Assembly (NCBI GenBank): GCA_028023455.1
Contig: JAQFVV010012404.1
Span: 15,799,000 to 15,862,999, forward strand
DNA length: 64,000 bases
Reading direction: 5' to 3'
From: Epiperipatus broadwayi
Taxonomy: Eukaryota; Onychophora; Udeonychophora; Euonychophora; Peripatidae
The position numbers and the translations under genes were made by a program. The notes beneath the pieces are model-generated. The model was given only the letters and a program-made list of their open reading frames with translations. It made no database searches and had not been told where the DNA came from. The number at the start of each line of letters is the position of its first letter. Position 1 is the first letter of the stretch. Shown piece by piece: positions 25,536 through 36,318 of this stretch.

Positions 25536-25731
25536 GATAAGCCCACCAACATTTTCTAAAAAAATGTATATTTTTAATTAATTAGCCCATTCAAGGCAAA
25601 TTAAAGATGGCCTTCTCTTTCTTTTTTTAATTAATAAAATTCAAAGTTTAAAGAAAGAAATTTAGAGTAAAAAAGTAAAGGTTATTTTTAGAAAATGTTA
25701 CCTAGAAACAAAGAGTGGGGGTGGGCTTATC
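25536..25731. mobile_element. MITE-like element with 12-bp terminal inverted repeats
   Basis: GATAAGCCCACC at 25536-25547 faces its exact complement GGTGGGCTTATC at 25720-25731. A second inner pair, AACATTTTCTAAAAA and TTTTTAGAAAATGTT, extends the stem with a small insertion in the right arm. The body is about 196 bp, AT-rich and non-coding. No clear target duplication is visible. Likely a small non-autonomous DNA element. Confidence 0.6.
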
Positions 25732-26395
25732 AAGATCTAAGATTATACAAACAATAGAGGGTAGCTTACAAAAAAACATATAAATAGGAGAGTGAACAAA
25801 AGACTGGATTATACAGAGTTTTCTTGCTGGCATTCAGATTTCTTTTTGGAGAACTCTTGCAGATTTTGCTTTTGCTTGTTAAGATTTTATTCTGTAAAGT
25901 TATACAACTGTCGTCTTCAAAATCATGGAGAAGTTTGAACATACTCAAGCTAAACATCATATGAATTTGATGGATTCTACTATGCTTGGCTAGGCAAATA
26001 AATAGCTTTACCTATCGCCGAGGTACCTAAATACCATCAAAATGCCTTAGTATCCACTCAATAGTCATCTGAACTCTGTGCCGTGTCTGTAGGACTTTTC
26101 ATAAAAGCATGCTACATATTTCCATTTTCATTGTCCGGACAAATACCTATCGATGGACGGATCAAGCTACGCTAGTTGATAGAACATGACCAAGGAACCA
26201 GGACGGTAATAGTATCTCTCCTCCGTTGAACTATTTACTTTCTACCTTTTTTGTTCATACCCTTTTTTAAGTGCTTCACTGAATTATATTATAAATTGTT
26301 GTATTTAATTATATTTGTAATGTAACCATTTTTTTTATTAGACTAGTCTTAGATATATATATTGTGTGATCATCTATCTATATATTTAACCCTTT
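25732..26395. other. Unassigned G+C-richer stretch with TATA-like box
   Basis: TATAAATAG lies at about 25780-25788, followed by mixed-composition DNA containing CpG words (TATCGCCGAGG, TTGTCCGGACAA, CTATCGATGGACGG). The longest sensible open frames are short. It may be part of an old LTR or promoter, but I cannot tell which. Confidence 0.3.
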
Positions 26396-26815
26396 TTCCT
26401 TCGCTATTCTTCATTACTAACGTTTATAAATATTTCGTATTCCATTGCGGTTAAGTTTAAAGGTTAATTTTTCATTTAAATCTCTTTCCAATTTTCATTA
26501 TATTTGTAAAATTCAATACGAGTAAGTTTCCTTTTGTTTGCCAACTTGATCTCCTCGATAACGCTTCTTTTGTCCGCCACTAGCTTATTACGTATATCAG
26601 ATTTAGCTATATACGTTTTAAATAATTTTTAAACTCTGTTTTAGCGCAAAGCAATTAAAAAACGCTTTGTGAAAGATTTTTATTATTGCACTTTATCGAG
26701 GAGATTCGGTTTGACAATTTTAATAAAATTGGAAGAAAAGATTTAGATCGCAAGCATATTAATCTGTTTTTATTGTCTAATTAATTTTCATTAATTTAGG
26801 GGAATAGCGGAGGCC
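26396..26815. mobile_element. Imperfect foldback element
   Basis: The arms match in inverted order: CGCTATTC near 26402 with its complement near 26802, AAATCTCTTTCCAATTTT near 26479 with the complement ending near 26745, and the perfect 13-bp pair ATCTCCTCGATAA (26549-26561) and TTATCGAGGAGAT (26693-26705). The left arm has about 30 bp extra between the second and third blocks. Non-coding; MITE or foldback type. Confidence 0.45.
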
Positions 26816-29800
26816 ATTAATTAAACATATTATTTAACTATAAAAAGCTTGAGTTTCCTAATTTTATTATAATGCTTTATTTTACTTTTCCAATGATCCA
26901 GGCACGCAAAACACATGTTTCATAGCACTTTTATGCACATTTAACTATTTAGCTCCATAGGTGTTCCCGTCCATGTCTCTACCTCTGTTGCTAAGCTTTG
27001 TGGCCGGTGAGAAAATAATTTATGTGTGTCTCAGATAATGTGGTTTGTTCGTAATTAGCTTCGAGAATAGGCAAATAGGGCAGAGGTCATAGTATTCTTG
27101 ATTTAATATCTCGCGTATGGATGGCCTCGAGGTACTTTCGCCTAGTATTCGAACTGGGTTAAACCAACATACATCATCTGACTGTCACAATGTATATGAG
27201 TAAATATGCAATAAGTGAATAACAGAGATATAACTAGGTGACTCCAGTGACACAAATTCCAATAATTGGAATGAACACTAAGAGAAAAATATATTAGCTA
27301 TCTAGCAGGGTTACCATGATTGTATGATGAAAATTTATATTTGAGCTTGCTTTGCACTGTAAAGTGAATATGTCATGATATATGATAATATCCATTACTT
27401 CTTTGTTAAACTGAATGAAAATATCAATTGACCAATTGACGATCTCTTTTAAACTTGCTTATGCCCATCTATGTTTAAGATCATACTAGTTCATTAGAAC
27501 ATAGCTTTAATATAGTTTAATAAATTATAAACAGAAAATCTATCAAAGTGAAATCAGTATTATCTACACATACATTAAAATAACACGTACATTATAATAA
27601 TATTAATATTCATTAAATAACTAATTCTATAAATTTAGACATTATTAATTGATTATTATAAAATTTATTTTCCCTTTATTTATTTTTTTTTTTAGAGAAG
27701 AAAAGTAAAATTGTTATACAAACTTTTTAAAGTAATAATTATTGAAAAACTTTTTAAAAAAAATTAATGATTAAGTCAATTTATATACATATATATTTGC
27801 ATTCAAAGATCAGCCTTTCAAGCTAATTGCACATGCTGATCTTTGAATGTAATACAATTGTACACATGGCATCATATAAAAATAAATGCTTATTTACATA
27901 CATATATATTATTTTTATAAATATTTTTTAAAACAATAATGAAATAACTTTTTTTAAAAAATGAATAATTAAGTTAATACTTACATATTATTTTCATAAG
28001 TTTATTTGGCAATTACAGATTAAATACAAGAGAATATTAACATTGTCATATAACTAAGAGAAGTTAAACATTCATTTAAATAATTAAAATGGCAGATATA
28101 AAAGAACTTCAAAATTATAATTATTATTCAGATAAATTTACTTGTATAATTTTAGCAGTTTTATTAAATCTATTCAATATTGTAGATTTTTTTCATTTTA
28201 TATTCATTCTATACATTTTTCCAGAGTTATGTAAACCTTGGCAGAGGCACAATGATGGTGATAGCTATCCTTTCAAAAATCTATGGGCAACTAGTCCAAA
28301 ACCTTTTCCAATATTCTATCCAATCGTAGCTATGATATAATGATCCATTTAATAGATTTGTTGGACTGCTAATCTAATTGTCCTCTGACAGCAATTCAAA
28401 GTCATGTTATTAATTTTGCAACTTCGAAATTTTCTCCAACTAACCAAATTTTATTTTTTTATCTTTTATGTAAGTCTTTCTTGTAAAAAAAATATCATTT
28501 CATTTCTTCTATAATTGTTTTCTGTTTTTAAGTTCCTTAATTGTTGCATTTATATCTTATGTGACAATCCAATTTCTAATCAAAGCTGTTTTTATATTCT
28601 TCTCTTTTTAATTAGTTAATCCAAGAGGATTTATATAAAAAATATTTTTTTAAAAAAAGCATTTTATTTTCAAATTGAAAACAATTTAAATATTTAAATT
28701 AATGTGCAATCTAAAACTTTAAATATAATTTTACCATCATTTTTTAATCTTGTTTAAAAATTCATTTGACTTGTTTTTTTTATAAATGTATACACAAACA
28801 CAAATATATGATAGATTATTATAATTTATATTTATGCTTATCTTATGTGTGCATTGTCTTGTATTATTATTTACATTAAAGAAGCTTGCCTTGGCAGAAA
28901 AAATGTTTGTAGTGAATTTTTAAATTGGAAATTAGTATTTTAATTTTTCATTGGTGTATTTTATTTATTATAATGACTAATTTAGTATTTGGCATTCGAT
29001 ATTTTATAACTTAATTAGCAGATTTTCACAAAGTTTAGATATATATAGAGAGAAATTATAACAAGAATTTTCATATATTTATTTAATTTAAATTTGCAAA
29101 CATTACGTGTGTATTTCTTCTTTATAATCTAATAGTGAAACCGTGATTATGGCGAACTTTACCGAAAATGTACTTAGCATTAAATTATAAAGAAGAAAGG
29201 AACTGCTTCATTATGCACCTAAACAAACTTTTGCAAATTTGAATTACAAATACAAACGAAGAGAAAAATCAATATTATATATTTATCTAAATATATTTCA
29301 CCTATGTTGTAATGAGGTACACTGTCAATTAAAAACTGGCCTTACAAATTGAAATCATCTTATCTATTAATACTACTTTTGTCTGATCTACCTTTAAATT
29401 AAAAGTGATGTATATTATACAAGAATTGTTAAGACAGAAGTATACATTTTATATGTGTGAAAAGTAGATAAAAACTCAGAAATCATCTTTATAATTTCAG
29501 TATTTATGGTATATATTAAATAAAATTACTTTACAAATGAATATAAGATTATATATATCATATAATAGTGAATTATCCATGCATTTTACTACTGTTACAT
29601 AATGCTTTAATTACCATCCTCTTTTATATTTTCAACTGCCCTAGCAATCTTCTTCAAAACAACAACATAAAAACATATGAATATAAATATACATGAACAT
29701 AATTTACATTCTATATATACATCCTATAATCATCAGTTATTTACTACTTTTTAAATATCTTTTTTTTACCCGTTTTTACATTCTATATTTATTAATTAAA

Positions 29801-30133
29801 ACCTCTTATAAACATATGTATTCTATTTTTATCTTTTATTTTATTTTACTCGTATTACTCTTTAAATACTTATTTCTAACTTGATATCTTTCATATTTTA
29901 CATTATTATTCATTTTACTAGCAATCAATATTTATAATTTATTCATTCAATAATTTATAACTTATTTTAATCTATAATATTATTATTTTAAACACATTTT
30001 AAGCTACCTTTTATTTATATCTCCTAACTTCAACTGCAAAATTCAAAATGTAAAAATTTACTGTTATACTTTTATGTAAATAAATCATTTTTATATAGTG
30101 CGATGTTTGAAAACTGTAATATTTAAAACAGCA
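26816..30133. other. AT-rich stretch, inferred intron
   Basis: Mostly featureless AT-rich DNA. About 26930-27180 is less AT-rich, with CpG words, and is unassigned. At 28199-28330 a T-rich tract and CCAG precede a short mixed-composition patch with an open run, but no good donor follows it, so I do not call an exon. Confidence 0.45.
27799..27850. repeat. Short hairpin, 14-bp perfect stem
   Basis: ATTCAAAGATCAGC at 27801-27814 pairs exactly with 27835-27848 around a 20-nt loop, and wobble pairing could extend it to about 16 bp. The stem has ordinary composition, unlike the AT-only hairpins common here. Shorter than a typical microRNA precursor stem. Confidence 0.6.
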
Positions 30134-30417
30134 TTTTAGTAACTCTCTCTTTAAATTTTACACTTACATTATTAGCAGCTCCCTTTTCCTATTTTTTATA
30201 TAACTAAATTTTTTTAAATTTTTTATTTTTTACTTTATATCAAAATTTTTTTCAGGCCCAAATCTTTATTCAAAACTGGCTTAATATTATTAATATAAAT
30301 AAATATTATTAATATAAAGTAAAAAAAAAAAAATTAATAAAATTTATTTATATAAAAAATGGGAAGATGGAGCTGCTAATAATGTAAGTGTAAAACTTAA
30401 AGAGGGAGCTACTAAAA
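30134..30417. repeat. Inverted repeat with arms of about 105 bp abutting a LINE
   Basis: The left arm (30134-30243) and right arm (about 30314-30417) share, in opposite orientation, GAGCTGCTAATAATGTAAG, TAAA(A/T)(C/T)TTAAAGAG and an ACTTTATAT/ATATAAAGT block nearer the loop. The right arm runs straight into the LINE fragment that starts near 30421, so this could be an inverted duplication of the LINE's 5' sequence or an independent foldback next to it. Confidence 0.6.
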
Positions 30418-30420
30418 ATA

Positions 30421-32284
30421 TAACGGGAAAGGAAAGGGTAAGGATCATAGAAAGTTAAACAATTGTAGAACGATAGCAGTAACTTCAGTGTTATATAAAG
30501 TTTTCTCATATATGGTGGCTGGAAGGGTCGCAAAATGGACGGAAGAAAATAATATCATGGGAGAAGTCAACTGTAAAACCATAAATTCCTTGAGGTCCAT
30601 TGATTCAATTCATGAAGCATCAATTTTTTCAAAAGAAATTTTTCTTCATTACATAATCAAATTTATAAATGCTTGAGATCTAATTTTAGTAAAAAATCAT
30701 ATTTGAGAAAAAAATAAAATAATTATTTTTTTTTCTAAAAAAGTGCAAAGAGCTTTTCGATCGGATAGACATATAGGAGATACTTTATATGTAGTTGCAC
30801 AACTTATGGATATGAGTAGGAATACAAGTAGACAATTATATATGGTTTTTATAGAGTAAATAGAAATAGATTATGGGTAAGTTTAGTAAATTTGGGAATG
30901 GATGGAGCTTTAATGGATATTATTAAGAAATTATATGAAAATAATTACTATGCATATCAGTTAGGAAATATAAAATCAGTTAAAGTTAAAAATGGGATGG
31001 GTCTAAGACAAAGATGCCCTATGTCACCTATTTTGTTTTTGTTGTATTTGAGAGAAATGGAGAGAACAATTAAAAAAACTAGGAAGAGGGGTAGAGATAC
31101 CATTAATAAGTGTCAAGGGAGTATATACATTGTTGGGTCTTATTTATGGATGATGTCTTTTTATGCACAAAAAGAAGGTAAGATATGGAAGTTATACTGA
31201 GGACATGTGCAAGGGTGGGTAAAGAGATTGGGATTAAATTTAATGAAGAAAAATCAAAAGTAAAATACTGGGGAAAGAGAAGACAAAGAAATTTTATTGC
31301 GGGATATATAACTATTTGAGAATCGTCAAGTAATCAGAAAAATTGCTTGAATGAATGGGAGAAAAAATTGATAAATGAAGAAAAGAAAGGGATTGATAAA
31401 GAATTTAACAGTGTTTTCATATAATAAATATGATGTAGCTAGAATTATTTGGGAGTGGTAGTAGCAGGGTTAACATGGTAAGTATGCATTATGTGTTAGC
31501 AAAGGGGTATTAGATTACTTTGAAAAAGTACAAGAAGTAGGAAGACATGCATTAGATGCAGATGTGTGGATGGCAAAGGAGGCAATTCAAGAAGATATGG
31601 GATTGTCAAGTTTTTATATGAGAGATGCAAAAACCAAGATGAAAATGTTTGTTAGATTGCAGTTTATGGACAATAAAAGAATAGCCAAAATAGTATTTAA
31701 TTGGGTTATGAATAAAGGGCAGGCAACAAGATGGGTGAGAAAAGTAATATGGTATGCAAAAGATTTGGATAAAGAATTTATGTCAGTATACTTGTGTTAG
31801 GAGAATTGTTGAGTGTTATAGTGGTAAGGAATGGGATAGAAGAATAGATGCATTAGTAAAGAATAGGGAGTTGGAGAGATGGAGAACTAGTTTGAAGAGG
31901 AAAAAGAGTTATATATAGAAGTAAACGGAATATTGAGTGTGAGTTATTGTTTAAAGCTCGAATGCAACAAAGGAATATACACATAAATGGAAAAATATGA
32001 GTGATTTAGTTTGCAAATTGTGTAAGGAAGGCATAGAAAATATTAGCCATCTATTAATTGAATGTAAATGCCTGAAAGCAGAAAAGGTACAAATAATGAA
32101 GTTGTGGAAGGATAAATATAAAAGTGATTATACAGAAAGTGAGTTATTGTTTTTTATGCTGGATTTGGGAAAAGATAAAGGAGATTTAGATATAAAGGTC
32201 ATGGAGTTGACAAAGATTATGTTGGGGAATTGGGATGGAGCAGGATTAGGAGTAAAATGGATGAAAATGCTGATATTTATTTAA
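30421..32284 (+). pseudogene. LINE-type reverse transcriptase remnant, second family
   Basis: In order on the + strand I see a palm segment (KGKDHRKLNNCRTIAVTSVL then YKVFSYMVAGRV), an unrelated AT-rich patch of about 150 bp, RAFRSDRH, the conserved LRQRCPMSPILFLLYLREME (near 31000-31060; usual form RQGCPLSP), and the catalytic box as FMDD at 31143-31154 in a shifted frame, followed by RTCARVGKEIGIKFNEEKSK. The C-terminal part has a zinc-knuckle CKLCKEGIENISHLLIEC (about 32012-32066). Frameshifts and stops divide it into pieces of 60-100 codons. It is not the RTE family seen elsewhere; the clade is unassigned. Inactive. Confidence 0.85.
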
Positions 32285-35200
32285 GTAAAAGAAATCAAGA
32301 TTGAAATAACTAGAGAAATTACAATTAAAATAATAGTTCCAGTCAAATTTAATAGAACTATTATAATTTTTGCTTTTGTTTTGACTTTATATATATATAT
32401 TTAAATAGCAACGAGTTTTTTAATTATTTTTTTATACTTAGATGTTCAATTAATTGTTATGAAGCTATGATATATGCTTTATCACTATACATAGTTCAGT
32501 TATACAGTATCCAATATATAATATATATTAATAAACAAAAAATAAAATTCAATAAATTTTACAATACAGCAGCAGGGTAAGATATTATTTTTACATCTCA
32601 GAATTCTGTAAGCAATCATGTTTATTAAAAATATTTCTTATTATTAAATCACAAGCACCTTTAATTCTCAATTTGATGTAGTACACTATTGTGTTAATAA
32701 ATGTTTTTAAGTGTTAAGCTAAAAGTTTATGAAATTTAATAAAATTTGTATATATATCTTTCTAAAGTAATAAAATGAAAGTTATTTAGTAGTGGCAAAA
32801 AATAACTGTAAAGCATTATTGTATTATGTCAGAAAGCTTACCAAGAATTTGAAGTGTGTAACAGCAAGTAGAAGTGATTGTGTAAATTCCAAAGCCGATA
32901 CAAACATTAAAAAAACCATGTTATTACAGTTCCATAGGGGGGAAAAAGTTATTGATAAAAAGGATATAATCTAAATAATGATGAAAGTTTGATACTTTTC
33001 TAGTCCTTTTTTTTAAATATATATATAATTCAGTAAATTTTTTAATATTTTAATTTTTTGAATGAATATGAATGAGTGAATACTCATACAGTAAATATGC
33101 TTTCTCAATTTATTGTTTATAACTACATTATTATTATTTTTTTTGTTTATGCTATAATCTTAATTTATATGCATAATATATACATTTTAGCATCTGTGTT
33201 AATATATTATATATGCTTGTGTCAAAAAATATTGTCCACTTGCAGTTCAATAAAAAGTATTTATTTTTATTGTATTCAAAGTTTATTAACAAAACATCGG
33301 CTATTATACATAATATAGGATGTATGTTAAGAAGCTTGGAACAAATTATAGTAAATATTGCAGGTTCTATGTATATTAATAATTAAGTTTCCAGTTAATA
33401 GTAGTCAATTAGAGTATTTCAAGCTACATATACAAATAAATTAAATCAAATTTAGTTTGGCAATATATATAAATGCACATGTAGATTTATGATATGTTTA
33501 TCTGAATGATTATTCCAAATAAAAGAATAAAATTGACCTTAATTTTAGAATAAAGCAATCTAATATTTTAAAGTACATAGACAATTAACATAGTCAAGAT
33601 AATTATTTTAAAGTATATTAAAGTTTAAGAAATGTCCATGAATTTAATTTAAGTAATTGTTATTATAAAAGAGTATTATGAAAAAGAACAATTAAATACC
33701 TTTTATTACTTCACTATGAAAATAAAACATTAGGAGTTACATTTAAAAATTAAATTTTGAATTGAAAATTATCGCAGTTCAAAGGAATGATTTCAGAGGA
33801 ACTTTTTCAGCTATGCCAAACTCTCAAACATTAATAGCCAAATCAGAATAGGCTTAAATGCTCTGATTTATATTATTATAACTTCCAGGTTTTTTATGTA
33901 CTAATTATATATTTGATTATATGTGTATGTGTGTCAAGTTCTATATTTGAAGGCAGAGATAAATAGGTAAAATAATGTTATCATCATTGGTTATAGTTTA
34001 ATATTGCTTGCCATTCTGATAACTTTTTGAATTTATTTTATTTTCTCAAATCTAGAGCTACATCATAAAATAATAAAAACCTTTATACAGTTATGATATA
34101 GAAGAAGATTGTCAAAATAATACAGTTTTATATTTTGTTATGAGAAGTGGTATGGATCAGGAAAAAAAAGCATGTGAAAGACTAATAAACATGATATTTG
34201 TTTTGAAGGAGCTACACTAAATAGAAATAAGTTGAGTATATCTTTATAAGATTCTAGAATTACATCTTTAACCAAAGATCTAATTAGACCTTGATATTTT
34301 GGAGTTTTTGTATTAAAAACTGGAGAGAACTCATTGCATTATATAACAGTATTTTATAAAATTATAAAAAAGAAAATGAAAACTATAAAAGGATCTATAA
34401 AAATGTCATGAGTGACTGGAAAGAATCCTGTTTTGAAGAATATTATCAACTATTTACATCTATAATTAATTTTTTAGCAAAATTATAATGAAAGTATATC
34501 TCATAAATATTATTTAAAATATTATCTTGTATTATATAAGATGTTAGAAAATGTAACTATGTAAAATAATAATTAATATTTTTTAATGTTTACTTTAAAA
34601 AGCATAAAATTCTTTACTTCATATTCTTAGAAAAAAAGCAAATACTTGATTTTTTTATGAGAAAACAAAATTTTGAAAGAAATTATGGTATAATTATTAG
34701 CAATACATAAAGTATATTTATGTAGTGTATAAGTATGTTAAGTACATGTTTATACTGCTAGTTTTTGGTCTGGTATTAATGGAAAATTTTTTATAGATAA
34801 ATAAGATGAGTAAAAAAAGATTATATTAAAAATATTCATTTGTAATTGAGCCATATGTCATCTTAGAGAGAAGTCCTCTTTGGATCAGTATAAATAGATT
34901 GCAAATTTTGCCTATAAATAATAAAAAAATAATATAAAAAAAAATTTTTTTATAGAAGTAAGACTAAATTTGAAAAAGTAAGTAGATTGAAACATCTTTT
35001 ATGAACTGGAAGAGAGAGATGTGAAAACTTATTTAAGAAAAATAAGCAAATAGGGGTAATTTCAAGCTTTAAGATGTAGTATTTTAAATTTTCTTTTATT
35101 AGGATTGATAAGACTACTTTATATATTTTTCCAATAATTTTTTAATCATAAAATTTGAAGATATTTATATATTTATTTTTTAATAATTATATTTTTAGAG

Positions 35201-36222
35201 AATAAACATATATTGGTTATTGATGAAATGTTTATTCATATATTAGCATTTAGTTTTTAATAAGTTATTCTTGATTATCTTTCACAATGAATTATACATC
35301 TTGACATTAGATTGTGAATTTGGGGTAATTTTGATTATGAACTCTATTATATATGTTTAGGTAAATACGTCATGACTTATAAATATATATTTGAATTATC
35401 ATTTTGAAATTAGAATAAAATTAAGATCAAATTCAATTCACAAAGCAATTTAAGTATTAAAATAATAACTGTTTAATTATTTTAACATCTTTGAAGTTGT
35501 TAATTATGCATTTATTTATAGAAGTAAAGCATAATTTGTTACTATGTAAATCAAGCTTAATGATCAAACAGCTATTTTTTTTAATATATATATTGAGAAT
35601 ATTTAAGTGACATTAGTTGATGCCATTGTAATTTTTATAAATTATTACAAAAAAACTATTTCAAGATTGAAAATGAATTTTAAAAATAAATAAATAATAT
35701 TAAACTGGTAAATCAGAATAGCTATATGTATATTGATTCACAAATTTTAATAATATTGTAATGATAAATATATATATATATATATTGTATAAATTGAATG
35801 GAATTTCTTTAATGAGAACCTTGTATGCAGGTTTGAAATGAACAAAAATTTTATTATAAAGGAAAAAATATTTAATTTTGCATCTTTTTAATTCTTGTCT
35901 AGAGATATATGAGAATGAACATTATGACTTGAGTATTACATGATGGGTTATGTTCATGGATAATAATTTCATTATATAAAGAAATTAAAGTGAAAAAAGA
36001 TATTCTTAAGTGGATAGTAATAGTAAGAGTTGGATTCTAAGGAGAGAAAAAAAGTTTAGGATATAATTACAAATGAATAGTTAGCTGTACACTTGTAAAA
36101 TACTTAAATATACTAATCTGGAAAAGACTGAAAGTAGTTGAAAGTGATAAGTGTGAAGTATATATTTTAATTCATATATTTAATTATTTTAAAATGTATG
36201 TAATTATTTGTTTTATTTGTAG
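32285..36222. other. AT-rich stretch, inferred intron
   Basis: Poly-A/T runs and AT microsatellites (for example 35767-35786). Open frames at 32792-32974 and 33076-33318 look like chance or low-complexity sequence. I see nothing else. Confidence 0.5.
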
Positions 36223-36318
36223 GCGAGCTATCCGAAGAGGAGAAAGTATTAAATATATTATACCTGATGTAGTTGTAGATTATATCAAGACACATGCTTT
36301 ATATACTGCACAGGAAAA
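36223..36318 (+). CDS. Exon B of an unidentified spliced gene
   Basis: This 96-nt block follows a T-rich acceptor (TTTTATTTGTAG) and ends at a strong donor (GAAAA|GTAAGA). Starting with the G that completes an Arg codon with exon A, it reads RAIRRGESIKY then IIPDVVVDYIKTHALYTAQE plus two bases. Its codon use and composition differ from the surrounding AT-rich DNA. The last two bases join the first base of exon D to give Lys, keeping the frame open. If the donor were not used, reading through gives one Lys and a stop, so this could instead be the terminal exon. Protein family not recognised. Confidence 0.6.

Noticed and set aside
28199-28330. Exon-like patch after a T-rich tract and CCAG, open in two frames
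   Set aside because: No acceptable donor or stop context in the more plausible frame, no family match, and no phase partner among the other exons.
29693-29884. Hydrophobic open frame that could be read as a membrane protein
   Set aside because: Ile/Leu/Phe/Tyr-only low-complexity translation of AT-rich DNA; several similar frames in the window (33076, 42525, 54862) are of the same kind.
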